Assembly (NCBI GenBank): GCA_036388295.1
Contig: DASVSC010000140.1
Coordinates: forward strand, 1-30,772
Source of the DNA: RYN-431 sp036388295
GTDB taxonomy: Bacteria; Planctomycetota; Phycisphaerae; Tepidisphaerales; Tepidisphaeraceae
Length of the DNA: 30,772 nt
Reading direction: 5' to 3'
In this document: positions 17,687 to 27,335 of the stretch, one piece after another
Layout: each line of letters begins with the position of its first letter
Position numbering within the stretch: position 1 is the stretch's first letter
The notes under the pieces: generated by a model
What the model was told of the DNA's origin: nothing
What the model saw: only the letters and a program-made list of their open reading frames with translations
Databases searched by the model: none
Program-made: the position numbers and the translations under genes

Positions 17687-19170
17687 GAATCGGCAACTTT
17701 GCGGGTGAGGCGTCGGATCAGTGCGTCGGCGGAACGCGGCTGACCGGTCGCGCGTTCGCACAATTCGCGCGGCCGGTAACGCCGGCCGTGGCGATGAATG
17801 TGTTCACGCAGCCACGCCAACAGGCCGCCGAAGTCGCCGCGACTCAGCTCGTCTTGCAGGCGGGGACGCGCGTGATTGACGCTTTCGAAGAGTTGAGCCG
17901 CGTACAGATTGCCGAGCGTGTAGGTCGGGAAGTAGCCGATCAGGCCGGCGCTCCAGTGGACGTCCTGCAGGCAGCCCATCGCCGCGTCCGGCACGTCGAG
18001 GCCGAAGTCGCTCTTCATGCGCGCGTTCCAGGCAGCAGGCAGATCGGCGACCGAAAGCTGGCCGTTGATCATCGCGTGTTCCAGGTCGAAGCGCAGGGCG
18101 ATGTGCAGGTCGTAAGTCAACTCGTCCGCTTCGGTGCGGATAAAGCTCGGTTGGATGGCGTTGAGAACGAAACGCCACTCCTCGATGCCGACGCCGTCGA
18201 ACGCGGGACCGATCGCGTCGCGCACGCGAGGCCAGAAGAACGTCCAGAACGCCCGGCCGCGGCCGACCTGATTTTCCCAGAGGCGCGATTGGCTTTCGTG
18301 TACGCCGAGTGAGGCCGCTTCGGCCAAAGCGGTGCCGTATGCGGCGGCTTTGGGAAGGCCCTGCTCGTACAGCGCGTGGCCGACTTCGTGCAACGTGCCG
18401 AGCAGGGCACCGATGAAATCGGTCGAAGTGAAACGCGTCGTGATGCGTGTGTCGCCGGGCGCAATGCCGGTGCAGAACGGGTGAAGCGACGTATCAAGCC
18501 GGCCGGCTGCGGTGTCGAAACCGAGATCGCGGGCGATCTGAGCGATCACGCGCTTCTGCGCCTCGACCGGGATCTCGCGTCCCACCAGATGCTTCGGCGG
18601 CCGGCGGCCCGAGGCGCGCACGGCGTCGAGCAGACGGACCAATTGCGGCACCAAGGAGTCGAACAGCGGCCGCAGCGTCGCGACTGTTTCGCCGGGTTCG
18701 TAGGTGTCCAGCAATGCGTCGTACGGGTCGCCGGATGCGCTGCCGTAACAGGCCGCCTCATCGCGCTTCAGCGCGACGATGCGTTCCAGCCACGGCGAGA
18801 ATGCCGCAAAATCCTTGGCCGCCCTCGCTTCGCCCCATGCGGCCTGACTGAGGACGGTGGCACGAGAGAGTTCGACAACGAGTGTGCCTGGCAGCCGGGT
18901 AGCACGGTCCAGGTCGCGTCGCAGTTCGCGGACGACGACCCGCTGGTCGTCATCCAGGTCGGCCGCCTCGACTTCGGCCAGCAGGTCGTGCGTGTCCGGA
19001 GCCGTTAAGCGTTCATGCGACAGACGGGCCAGCAGCGCCGCCTGCTCCGCGCGGTAGGCGGTGGCGGCTGGTGGCATCATCGTTTGTTCGTCCCAGCCGA
19101 CGAGCGCACCAATTGAGTTCAAGGTGGCAATCTCGTGCAGGCGGCTGGCTAGGTCATAATAAGTACGCAC
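17674..19170 (-). CDS. M32 family metallocarboxypeptidase (carboxypeptidase Taq type)
   Basis: A 498-residue cytoplasmic zinc carboxypeptidase that trims C-terminal residues from peptides. The M32 signature series is complete: HPF (230-232), DTRITTR (240-246), zinc-binding HEVGH with catalytic Glu262 (261-265), and HESQSRLWENQVGRGRAFW (291-309), where Glu292 would be the third zinc ligand. Length is normal for the family. The GTG start at 19168-19170 is chosen because a GGAAGGA ribosome site lies just upstream. It follows the zinc-ribbon membrane protein by 25 bp on the same strand and probably shares its transcript. Its 3' end overlaps nuoN by 13 bp. Confidence 0.95.
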   Translation of the reverse strand: MRTYYDLASRLHEIATLNSIGALVGWDEQTMMPPAATAYRAEQAALLARLSHERLTAPDTHDLLAEVEAADLDDDQRVVVRELRRDLDRATRLPGTLVVELSRATVLSQAAWGEARAAKDFAAFSPWLERIVALKRDEAACYGSASGDPYDALLDTYEPGETVATLRPLFDSLVPQLVRLLDAVRASGRRPPKHLVGREIPVEAQKRVIAQIARDLGFDTAAGRLDTSLHPFCTGIAPGDTRITTRFTSTDFIGALLGTLHEVGHALYEQGLPKAAAYGTALAEAASLGVHESQSRLWENQVGRGRAFWTFFWPRVRDAIGPAFDGVGIEEWRFVLNAIQPSFIRTEADELTYDLHIALRFDLEHAMINGQLSVADLPAAWNARMKSDFGLDVPDAAMGCLQDVHWSAGLIGYFPTYTLGNLYAAQLFESVNHARPRLQDELSRGDFGGLLAWLREHIHRHGRRYRPRELCERATGQPRSADALIRRLTRKVADSYGA

Positions 19171-19195
19171 TCGATCAATCCTTCCACTCCATCGG

Positions 19196-19924
19196 CTATC
19201 GGTTGGCGTACATGAGCGATCGCATCGACGTCGCGTAAACCGAGAACAGGTACACAGCCGCGATGACGACCGCCGCGCTGAGCGTGTACAGGTAAACCGT
19301 CATGTATTGTCCCGATTGTTCGTCAGCAATACGCATGCAGAGATACAGGAGCGTCACGCCCCAAGGCAAGAGCGAGGCGGCGCTGACGTGCACGGCGTTG
19401 TAGCACAAGGCGCGGGCCACCACGTCGCGCGGCAGTCGCATGCCCCAGTAGCCGCTTTCCAGCGTCGTCAGACGCACCACGGCGAAGTACATGCCGGCCC
19501 ACCCCGCCGTGACGAGCAGCGGCGTGAGCAACAGAATAAAGGGCAGGACCACGCGGGGCGGAGACCCGTATGACAAATGCATCACGGCCGTGTGCATGAC
19601 GATGGCCTTGGTGTTGAATAACAGGGCCGGCAGTACGGCCAGGCGGCCGAAGCGCGCGGCGCGGGCGGCGTCGCCGTGGGCCGTCATCGTTTTGAAAAAT
19701 CGCTTTGGCCGGAGCAGTGCGGAGACGGCGGTGAACTGGAAACGGGCGAGCGGCCGATCCGTTCCCGCCTCCCATGCCGGCGGGTGGCGGGGCGACTGTG
19801 TGGTGCTGAGGGCGACCGGGCTGCCGCATTCCGGACAGTGGCCCTCCGGCGGCAGGCCATTGAGAACGTAGCCACATTTTTCGCAAAGAATGTCGTTGCC
19901 CTCAGGAACAAAGTCACGCCGCAT
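19196..19924 (-). CDS. Zinc-ribbon membrane protein, Yip1-like
   Basis: I start it at the ATG 19922-19924 (242 residues): the open frame extends to 20062, but that part overlaps the divergent lipoprotein gene and reads as noise. The N-terminus holds a zinc ribbon, Cys14 and Cys17 in CEKCG and Cys30 and Cys33 in CPECG. A linker is followed by FQFTAVSALLRPKRFFKTM (63-81), as in Yip1-domain proteins, and four or so membrane helices at about 95-118, 127-150, 168-195 and 207-232. Such zinc-ribbon/Yip1 proteins are common in planctomycetes; their role is unknown to me. It precedes the M32 peptidase by 25 bp. Confidence 0.8.
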   Translation of the reverse strand: MRRDFVPEGNDILCEKCGYVLNGLPPEGHCPECGSPVALSTTQSPRHPPAWEAGTDRPLARFQFTAVSALLRPKRFFKTMTAHGDAARAARFGRLAVLPALLFNTKAIVMHTAVMHLSYGSPPRVVLPFILLLTPLLVTAGWAGMYFAVVRLTTLESGYWGMRLPRDVVARALCYNAVHVSAASLLPWGVTLLYLCMRIADEQSGQYMTVYLYTLSAAVVIAAVYLFSVYATSMRSLMYANR

Positions 19925-19950
19925 CGACTGATGGTATACTGAATGCAGCG
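19925..19950. promoter_or_regulatory. 26-bp divergent start region centred on GTATAC
   Basis: Only 26 bp separate the start codons of the zinc-ribbon gene (minus) and the lipoprotein gene (plus). The palindrome GTATAC provides a -10-like TATACT on the plus strand (19935-19940) and TATACC on the minus strand (19934-19939), each about 10 bp from its start codon. Neither gene has a visible ribosome site, which fits near-leaderless transcripts. The -35 elements would lie inside the opposite coding region and are not clear. Confidence 0.35.
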
Positions 19951-20538
19951 ATGCGGTGGCGGACGGCCATTTTCTTGTTAGCAGGCGTGGCGCTGACGGC
20001 GGGGTGCCGTGACCGCCAGGAGGCCGCACCGCCGCCGCCGGCAACCCAGATTGCCACGACAAGCCCCGCCACCCGGCCGGCGGAAGAGCCGCTGCCGTCC
20101 ACGTTCATCATTGCAGGTCAGTCGTTCCTTTTTCCGCCGGGCAAACTGGTTGTGCAGGAGCGCGACGAGGGCCTGCGTGTGACGCTGTTCAGCATCGACC
20201 CGCCGGAAGCCGTTCGCGACGGGTACACCGGCAACAGCTTCTACTTTCGGTTCACCATCGACGCAGACGCCGCCGAAGATTTGAGCGGCCAGCAGTTCGT
20301 GTTCCGCAACAGCGTTGCGGAGCAGGACGACAACACCAACGGCCTCTTCATCGCCGGCGGCCGGCAGACGTTGCGGCCGGTAGACGCCGTCGTGAACTTC
20401 GACCGCGTGGACCGCCAACTCGTCGTCAGCATCGGCGGTACGTTCCGCGTCCACGACCAGCAAGCTGCCGATGACGCGCAGCCGGTGGTGAAGGCGCAGG
20501 CGATGCTGGAACCGCTGGTGGTCGAGCTGAAAAAGTAG
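19951..20538 (+). CDS. Putative lipoprotein of unknown function
   Basis: A 195-residue protein with a typical lipoprotein signal: charged MRWR, hydrophobic stretch, and lipobox LTAGC with Cys19 as the probable lipid-modified residue. A Pro/Ala/Thr-rich linker (about 25-50) is followed by a compact, mostly beta-looking domain with GNSFYFRFTIDADAAEDLSGQQF in its middle (split about 90-112). I recognise no family. It probably sits on a membrane facing the periplasm. It diverges from the zinc-ribbon gene and converges on sdhA, so it seems to be a single-gene unit. Confidence 0.8.
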   Translation: MRWRTAIFLLAGVALTAGCRDRQEAAPPPPATQIATTSPATRPAEEPLPSTFIIAGQSFLFPPGKLVVQERDEGLRVTLFSIDPPEAVRDGYTGNSFYFRFTIDADAAEDLSGQQFVFRNSVAEQDDNTNGLFIAGGRQTLRPVDAVVNFDRVDRQLVVSIGGTFRVHDQQAADDAQPVVKAQAMLEPLVVELKK

Positions 20539-20681
20539 CATTGGCGTGACGCGTTACGTTCGTCCGGACGGTGCGGGTCGCAGACGCGAACCGACTCCCG
20601 TGCGGCAGAGTCCACGGCTTCCGCCGCTGACTCTAAGCGCCTTCTTTACGCGACAGGGCATAAACCTTTGGACACTATTAG

Positions 20682-20695
20682 CGGCAGCGCTGCCG
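20682..20695. terminator. Palindrome between the convergent lipoprotein and sdhA genes
   Basis: CGGCAGCGCTGCCG is a perfect 14-bp palindrome 5 bp beyond the sdhA stop codon. In RNA it could form a short stem, but there is no loop of its own and no T-run, so a terminator role is uncertain. The rest of 20539-20700 shows nothing recognisable and has no room for sdhB. Confidence 0.3.
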
Positions 20696-20700
20696 ACGCA

Positions 20701-22614
20701 TTATGCGCCGACCAACGCCGGTTGCGGGGCAAGCGTTTCAATCGACGCTCTCGCTTCGACTTTGCCGCCGCTGTTCTTGCCGTACGTCCGCGGACGCGGC
20801 GTGACGAGGCTGGTGTCGACAGGCGAGAAGCCGATGTCGACACGGCCTTCGGCGGCGTTCCACGTGGCGATCGTGGCCTTGAGAAAGTTCGTATCGTCGC
20901 GGTCGGGAAAATCGGGCTTGTAATGAGCGCCACGGCTTTCATTACGGCTGAGCGCGCCGCGCAGGACGGCTTCGGAGTTGATGAGCATGTCGCCGAGCGC
21001 CCGTGCGAACGACAAGTTCTGGTTCGTGTACATCCCGGTGTCGGACAGGCGCACGTTCTGGTAACGGGCCTTCCAGGTTTGCAGTTGATCGATGGTTTCC
21101 TGAAGTTTGTCGTTGTAGCGAATCACGGTGCAGTGGTCGGTCATCCACTTGCCCATTTCCTGCCAGATGAAGTAAGGATTTTCCGAGCCGGTGTTGCGGA
21201 TCAGGGCTTCCTGCTTGGCCTCTTCCTGCTGCACGACGGCGCGGAACGGGGCGTCGTCCATGGTGGCGACGTCGAACGGGGCGACGTCGGTGATGTAGTT
21301 CTTAATGCACGGCCCGCCGAACAGGCCGTCGAAGATGCAACTGAGCAGGCTGTTCGCGCCGAGGCGATTCGCGCCATGGTAGGCGAAGCTGGCTTCGCCC
21401 ATGGTGTAAAGGCCGGGGACGTTGGTCATCATGTTCTTCGGGTCGCCCGGCTTCAGGCCGCCCGTTTTTTCGTCCTTCGTGTACCCGGCCCACATGCCGC
21501 CCATGCTGTAGTGGACGGCCGGGAAAATCTTCATCGGCTCGGCCAGCGGGTCGGTGCCGACAAACTTTTCGTAGATTTCCAGAATGCCTTCCAGCTTGCC
21601 CAGCACCCGCTCCCGGCCGATCTCCCGGACCTTGTCGCGCAAGTCAAGGTAAACCATGTTTCCGCCGCCGACGCCGAAGCCGTCGAGGCACATGTGGAAG
21701 ATCTCGCGCGTGGCGATGTCGCGCGGGACGATGTTGCCGTACTTCGGGTACTTGCGCTCCAGGAAGTAGTCGCGGTCGTCTTCGGGAATGCTGTTGGGCG
21801 CACGGGTGTCGCCCTTCGTCTTGGGCACCCAGACGCGGCCGCCTTCGCCGCGGGCGCTCTCGCTGATCAGGCGGCATTTGTCTTCGCCGGGGATGGCGGT
21901 GGGGTGCACCTGAATCATTTCCGGATTGCCGAGCTTCGCGCCCGCCTGGAAGCAGCGGCTGACCGCGCCGCCGGTGCAGATCACCGACAGCGTCGACTTA
22001 CCGAACAACAACCCGTTGCCGCCGGTCGCCATCACGACGGCGTCGGCGCGAAAGGCCTTGATCTGCATCGATCGCATGTCCTGGGCCACGATGCCGACGC
22101 ATACACCTTCGTGCAGCACCGGCCAGAGGAACTCCCAGAACTCGAACTTCTTGATTTTGCCTTCCGACGCCCAACGGCGCGTCTGCTCGTCGAGGGCATA
22201 CAGCAGTTGCTGGCCGGTTGTTGCGCCGGCGAAGAACGTGCGTTTGAACAGGCTGCCGCCGAACAGGCGCAAATCGCGCTGGCCTTCGGGCGTGCGGTTG
22301 AAGGGAACGCCCATGCGGTCGAGCAGGTCGATGATGCGCGGGGCCCAGCTGGTCATTTCCAACACCGGCGGCTGGTCGGCGAGGAAGTCGCCGCCGAGCG
22401 CGGTTTCGTCGAAGTGGACCCATTCCGAAAAGCCCTGCTGGCGGGCGATCTCGTTCGTGGCGTTGATGCCGCCTTGGGCGCAGACGCTGTGCGAGCGTTT
22501 GACGGGGACCATGGAGAACAAGTCGACTTCCACGTCCGCCTCGGCCAACTTGATGGCACACGAAAGCCCGGCCAGTCCGCCGCCGACGACGATCACACGT
22601 TTTTTTGCTGCCAT
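20701..22614 (-). CDS. sdhA: Succinate dehydrogenase/fumarate reductase flavoprotein subunit
   Basis: The catalytic subunit, oxidising succinate to fumarate with covalently bound FAD. The Rossmann start RVIVVGGGLAGLSCAIKLAE is at about 6-25, the FAD-linking His42 lies in RSHSVCAQGGI, and the substrate region includes HPTAIPG and SARGEGGRVW; NRLGANSLLS is the conserved C-terminal FAD contact. The length (637) and SVCAQGG form fit the Bacillus/epsilon type. I prefer the ATG at 22612-22614; a TTG 12 bp upstream would add MKQI. It follows the DinB-like gene by 31 bp. No iron-sulfur subunit gene follows. Confidence 0.96.
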   Translation of the reverse strand: MAAKKRVIVVGGGLAGLSCAIKLAEADVEVDLFSMVPVKRSHSVCAQGGINATNEIARQQGFSEWVHFDETALGGDFLADQPPVLEMTSWAPRIIDLLDRMGVPFNRTPEGQRDLRLFGGSLFKRTFFAGATTGQQLLYALDEQTRRWASEGKIKKFEFWEFLWPVLHEGVCVGIVAQDMRSMQIKAFRADAVVMATGGNGLLFGKSTLSVICTGGAVSRCFQAGAKLGNPEMIQVHPTAIPGEDKCRLISESARGEGGRVWVPKTKGDTRAPNSIPEDDRDYFLERKYPKYGNIVPRDIATREIFHMCLDGFGVGGGNMVYLDLRDKVREIGRERVLGKLEGILEIYEKFVGTDPLAEPMKIFPAVHYSMGGMWAGYTKDEKTGGLKPGDPKNMMTNVPGLYTMGEASFAYHGANRLGANSLLSCIFDGLFGGPCIKNYITDVAPFDVATMDDAPFRAVVQQEEAKQEALIRNTGSENPYFIWQEMGKWMTDHCTVIRYNDKLQETIDQLQTWKARYQNVRLSDTGMYTNQNLSFARALGDMLINSEAVLRGALSRNESRGAHYKPDFPDRDDTNFLKATIATWNAAEGRVDIGFSPVDTSLVTPRPRTYGKNSGGKVEARASIETLAPQPALVGA

Positions 22615-22645
22615 GATTTGTTTCAACGGGCCGTGCCCGCATGCC

Positions 22646-23125
22646 TCACAGGCCGAGTTTAGCCTTTTTCTCTTCGACGAATTTCAAATGGTGCGAAAGG
22701 TGCCAGACGGCGTACTCCATGACCACGCGGGCGGTCTGCTCGCCGCGCTCGGTATGCACGCCGGTACGTGTCAATACGTCCAGGCCCGTCGCGTTCAGGA
22801 TTCGGACCATCTGCCGACGTTCCAGATCGACCAGCGTCGCCGCGTCTTGGGCGGACTGATGTTCGTATGCAAGGCGTTCGGTAAATCGGTTTTCGTCCCA
22901 AGCCGAAAACATCGGCCGGTCTTCGGCGATGATCCGCTTCATCCGATGCGTGAACGCACTTTCGGCATCCGCCAAATGGATGATCACCTGCTGCGTCGAC
23001 CATTTCCCTTCGACGGGCTTCGCCAGCAACTGCTCACGCGACAAACCTGCCACGGTCCGGCCGATCTGGCCGATGCCTTGCTCGTAGGCGGCGAAAAGCT
23101 CGGCGTCGCTTTTAGTGTCGAACAT
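22646..23125 (-). CDS. DinB/YfiT-like four-helix-bundle metalloprotein
   Basis: The 159-residue protein fits the DinB superfamily, four-helix bundles that bind one metal through three His. The expected triad is visible: His50 in WSTQQVIIHLADAE, and His142 and His146 in WHLSHHLKF. Members include thiol-dependent transferases (bacillithiol and mycothiol S-transferases, maleylpyruvate isomerase) and many of unknown role. The start at 23123-23125 overlaps the end of sdhC by 14 bp, and sdhA follows 31 bp later, so it is cotranscribed with the succinate dehydrogenase genes. The frame continues upstream to 23188 but only within sdhC. Its substrate cannot be read from the sequence. Confidence 0.85.
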   Translation of the reverse strand: MFDTKSDAELFAAYEQGIGQIGRTVAGLSREQLLAKPVEGKWSTQQVIIHLADAESAFTHRMKRIIAEDRPMFSAWDENRFTERLAYEHQSAQDAATLVDLERRQMVRILNATGLDVLTRTGVHTERGEQTARVVMEYAVWHLSHHLKFVEEKKAKLGL

Positions 23126-23837
23126 TGATCGCGTCCCGCTCGCCAATGGAAGGCAAAGCACTGTTGTGGTGAGCGAAGGCGCCGACAATCGAGATCAGCC
23201 CGCACGCGAACGTGAAGGCGAAAAGGCCCAGGCAAATCCAGCCCCAGCGGTCCTGCGACTTCTTGCTGACCGTCAGGCCCCACGAAATGGCGGCGGTGTA
23301 AAAACCGTTGGCCATATGGAACGTGGCGAACAAGATGCCCAACGGGTAGACGACCAGCCACAGCAGCCAGCTCGCGCCAAGGTGGCGTTCGGTGGAGGCA
23401 CTGGCCGCGCGGTGGTCGAACTTCAGCGTCTCGCCGAACCAGCCGTACATGCCACCGACGTGGAAGAAAATAAACAGCACGAGGGCGACGGCCGTGATGC
23501 GCTGGAAGAGGTAAAACCAATTTTTGACGTAGCCGTAGTGTTCGTTGTTCGGCTTGCCGTTGATCGTGACGTAAAGGCCGTACAGCGTGTGAATCAGCAG
23601 CGGCAGGTAGATCGCCGTGATCTCAATGCCCAGCAGGAACGGCAGCGAATGGATCTTGTCGACCTGTTGCTGGTACACGTCCGGGTTGCGGCCCTGGATC
23701 AGCGTCGCGTTGACCAGCAGGTGCACGCAGATGTAGCCGCCGAAGACAATGCCGCCCAGGCTTTGAGCCCGACGCAGGAGGAAATACACCGGGAACGCCG
23801 AAGCGTTCCCGCCAGAGGCGGTTGCGGCCGAAGACAA
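23112..23837 (-). CDS. sdhC: Succinate dehydrogenase cytochrome b subunit (diheme type)
   Basis: The 241-residue membrane anchor that passes electrons from the SdhAB part to quinone. Five hydrophobic helices are visible. Four His suited to two hemes lie in membrane segments: His39 (YICVHLL), His83 (LLIHTLYG), His126 (IFFHVGGM) and His174 (ATFHMANG), as in the Bacillus subtilis-type cytochrome b558. It starts at TTG 23835-23837, set by a perfect AAAGGAG ribosome site 6 nt upstream. It leads the operon sdhC-dinB-like-sdhA behind promoter 23873-23901. Confidence 0.93.
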   Translation of the reverse strand: MSSAATASGGNASAFPVYFLLRRAQSLGGIVFGGYICVHLLVNATLIQGRNPDVYQQQVDKIHSLPFLLGIEITAIYLPLLIHTLYGLYVTINGKPNNEHYGYVKNWFYLFQRITAVALVLFIFFHVGGMYGWFGETLKFDHRAASASTERHLGASWLLWLVVYPLGILFATFHMANGFYTAAISWGLTVSKKSQDRWGWICLGLFAFTFACGLISIVGAFAHHNSALPSIGERDAINVRH

Positions 23838-23843
23838 ACAAGG

Positions 23844-23850
23844 CTCCTTT
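23844..23850 (-). promoter_or_regulatory. Strong ribosome site fixing the TTG start of sdhC
   Basis: AAAGGAG on the minus strand is 6 nt before TTG 23835-23837. No in-frame ATG or GTG is better placed, so this site decides the start. Confidence 0.8.
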
Positions 23851-23872
23851 GGTTTTTCGCGAACAGCCGTCG

Positions 23873-23901
23873 ATTATAGGGAACCCGCCGCCGCCCGCCA
23901 A
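23873..23901 (-). promoter_or_regulatory. Sigma70-type promoter of the sdh operon
   Basis: TTGGCG (23896-23901) and a perfect TATAAT (23873-23878) are 17 bp apart on the minus strand. The expected start near 23866 leaves a leader of about 29 nt containing the ribosome site. The rest of the gap to the divergent adaptor gene (to 24060) shows no clear plus-strand promoter. Confidence 0.7.
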
Positions 23902-24060
23902 ACGGGGCGGAAGTTGTGGCGTCGAGGTTCATCGAAAGAATTCTGCGGAATCGCCCTATTTTACTGCGGTCGTCATTCGCCGGCTTTTCAAAACACGCGA
24001 CGGTCGCGGTTTTGTCCGGCCGAGCGTGTCGCGGCCGGGCCGTACGGATAAGATTGCCGT

Positions 24061-25338
24061 GTGGCTCGCACGACTTTGTCCCGAAAACCAACGTCCCGCC
24101 GTTTCGTCCTGATCTCGCTCCTGCTCGTCCTAGCGCTTGTAGCGGCCGGCGCGACCATCGCCTGGTTCTGGCTGCCCCACGTGAACGTCACCAGCACGGC
24201 CACCGGTCCGGTGGTGCAGGCCTTTTATGCCACCGGCACTGTCCGCCCGGTGCGCGAGTACCCGATCAAAGCCAACACGGCCGGCATTCTGGCGTCGGTG
24301 CTGGTCGATAAAGGCGTACACGTCCAGGCCGGCCAGCCGCTGGCCGTCGTTAGCGACCCGGCGCTCGTCTTTGCCGCCGCCAAGGCCGACGCGGAACTAG
24401 AAGAGAAGCGCAAGCGGCTGGACGCCAAGACGTCGCCCGTCCTGATGGAGTTTCAAGAAAAGCTGCGGATCAACGCCGAACGCCGTGAGATTGCGGACCG
24501 TGATTTCAAGCGTATCGACGTGCTAACGAAGTCGAATGCGGTGTCGATCTCCGACCGCGACGTGGCCCTCGACAAGATCAAGCTGCTGGCCAGCGAAGAA
24601 GCGGCGCTGCAGAAACAGCAGGGCGCCAAATCACTGGAATTAGAACGCGAACTCAGCACCGCCAAAGCCGCCCGTGACACGGCGCAATGGGAACTCGACC
24701 AGCAAACCCTCCGGGCGCCCGTCAGCGGCGTCGTGCTCGACCGCCCGACCAGCCAGGGAACACGCGTGGCCGTCAATGACGTCGTCATGCGCATCGCCGA
24801 CGTGAGCCGGGAGAACCTGGTCATGCGGGCCCAGGTGGACGAGGAGGACGTGACGCACTGCCGGGCCGGGCAACTGGTGCGGATGAGTTTGTACGCGTTC
24901 CCCAGCCAGCCGATTACCGGCCGGGTGCGGCAGATTTACGACGAGGCGGATCAGGACCGCCGGACCTTTGAAGTCGATGTCGCCTTCGAGGCCGCGCCCG
25001 AAGGCCTCTCGGCCGGCATGACCGGCGAACTGGCGTTCGTGGAATCCGAAAAACAGGAAGCGACCGTACTGCCGAGTACGGCCCTGCAGGGCGGGCGGCT
25101 GTTCGTCGTGCGCGACGGCCGGCTCGTCGAGCCCGACGTGCGCGTCGGCCTGCGGAGCGTGGAACGCATCGAAATCGTCAGCGGCCTACAGCCGGACGAT
25201 CGAGTCGTCGTCAGCCCGCTCGGCGAACTCGCGGCGGGGCGGCGCGTGCGGTCGACCTTCATCGAACCGGCCGCGGCCGTTCCCACGAACGCGACCAATC
25301 CAGCCAATCAAAACGCGGCTAACCTTAAGGCGTTCTGA
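24061..25338 (+). CDS. Periplasmic adaptor (HlyD/MacA-like) of an ABC efflux system
   Basis: A 425-residue membrane fusion protein linking an inner-membrane ABC transporter to the periplasm or an outer-membrane exit. Order: N-terminal anchor helix (about 14-37), first half of the lipoyl-like domain (YPIKANTAGILASVLVDKG, from 67), a coiled-coil hairpin (about 104-216), the second lipoyl half (LRAPVSGVVLDRPTSQGT, 217-234), then beta-barrel and C-terminal domains. The GTG at 24061 is the first possible start; only a loose GGATAAG precedes it. The permease gene follows by 12 bp and the ATPase after that, so the three form one system of unknown substrate. Confidence 0.9.
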   Translation: MARTTLSRKPTSRRFVLISLLLVLALVAAGATIAWFWLPHVNVTSTATGPVVQAFYATGTVRPVREYPIKANTAGILASVLVDKGVHVQAGQPLAVVSDPALVFAAAKADAELEEKRKRLDAKTSPVLMEFQEKLRINAERREIADRDFKRIDVLTKSNAVSISDRDVALDKIKLLASEEAALQKQQGAKSLELERELSTAKAARDTAQWELDQQTLRAPVSGVVLDRPTSQGTRVAVNDVVMRIADVSRENLVMRAQVDEEDVTHCRAGQLVRMSLYAFPSQPITGRVRQIYDEADQDRRTFEVDVAFEAAPEGLSAGMTGELAFVESEKQEATVLPSTALQGGRLFVVRDGRLVEPDVRVGLRSVERIEIVSGLQPDDRVVVSPLGELAAGRRVRSTFIEPAAAVPTNATNPANQNAANLKAF

Positions 25339-25350
25339 CGCGTTTCTCTG

Positions 25351-26584
25351 ATGATCACCTTCATCTCCATCCGCTATCTCCTCGCCCACGCCCGGCAGTC
25401 GATCATCTGCGTGACCGGCGTCGCCATCAGCGTGTCGATGTTCATCACCATGACGGCGATGATGTCCGGCTTCACCGATAAGTTCATCATTGAAACGGTG
25501 GAATCGAGTGGCCACATCACCATCCACGACGAACCCCGACAGGCCGACACGCCGATCCTGGAGATGCACTACCCGAACGCGGCCGGCGTGCTGAATCTCA
25601 GCGGGCCGAAGCCGCGCGACACGGTGGAGAAGATCAAAAACCCGACGGGCCTGATCGCCCAACTCGGCCGGCTGCCGGGCGTTATTTCCGCGTCGGCGAC
25701 CGTCTCCGGCAACGCCATCGTCACGTACGGCACGAAGACCGCGACGTCCACCCTTATCGGCATCGACCCGGCCAAGCACCTGAGCGTCACCACCATCGGC
25801 GAAGACCTGACCGAAGGCAGCTTCGGCCGATTGCAAACGACCGCCAACGGCGTCGTGCTCGGCTGGGGCTTGGCGTCGCTGATCGGGGCGCGCCTCGACG
25901 ACACCATCACGCTCTCCTCGCCCACCGGCGGCCGCACCACCGGCCGCGTCGTCGGCATCTTTCAGACAGGCGTCACGCCGGTCGATTATTCACGCGCGTA
26001 CATGCTCCTGAACGGGGCGCAAACGCTGCTGGACAAAAAGAACATCGTCAACGAAATCGTCCTGCGCACCGCCGACTACACGCAGGCGCGCGAGATGGCG
26101 GCGCAAGTCGAAAGCATCTGCGGCTACAAGACCGAAAGCTGGCAGGAATCGAACGCTAACTTCCTGAAAATCTTCCGCATTCAGCAGATCATCACCTACA
26201 TCATCACCGGCGCGCTGATGATCGTCGCCGCCTTCGGCGTGCTGAACATTCTCATCATGGCCGTGCTGGAACGGGTCAATGACATTGCCATTCTCAAAAG
26301 CTTCGGGCTGTCGCGCAACGACATCACACGCATCTACCTGATTCAGGGCTTGGTCATCGGCCTGATCGGTTCAACGGTCGGCCTGGCGTTCGGAAAAGTC
26401 GCCGTCGAGGTGCTGCGGCGCATTCCGATTCAGATGGAAGGCTTGGTCAAAGCCGAAGGGCTGCTCATGAGCGAGCACCGCGAGAATTACGTCGCCTCGT
26501 TCTTCATTTCCCTCATCATCGTCATGATTGCGGCCGTCTATCCGGCCCAACGGGCGGCGAGTTTTGATCCGGTCGAGGTGATCC

Positions 26585-26598
<14 letters not shown>
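25351..26598 (+). CDS. LolC/FtsX-family ABC permease
   Basis: A 415-residue permease of the MacB/LolC type. It has an N-terminal helix (about 17-38), a large periplasmic domain (40-275), three C-terminal helices (about 279-303, 329-352, 381-398) and the usual cytoplasmic end PAQRAASFDPVEVIRG. The stretch NFLKIFRIQQIITYI plus LERVNDIAILKSFGLS (307-321), the coupling region to the ATPase, is closer to LolC/LolE than to MacB. Such proteins transmit force from the ATPase to move lipoproteins or other molecules out of the membrane. It overlaps the ATPase gene by 14 bp. Confidence 0.9.
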
Positions 26599-27328
<730 letters not shown>

Positions 27329-27335
27329 CGCCGAA

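Noticed and set aside
19925..20062. N-terminal extension of the zinc-ribbon protein
   Set aside because: It overlaps the lipoprotein gene on the other strand and precedes a zinc ribbon that is normally near the N-terminus.
20668..22662. 664-codon plus-strand open frame opposite sdhA
   Set aside because: It is the antisense shadow of a clear sdhA gene in GC-rich DNA; the product is low in variety and resembles no protein.
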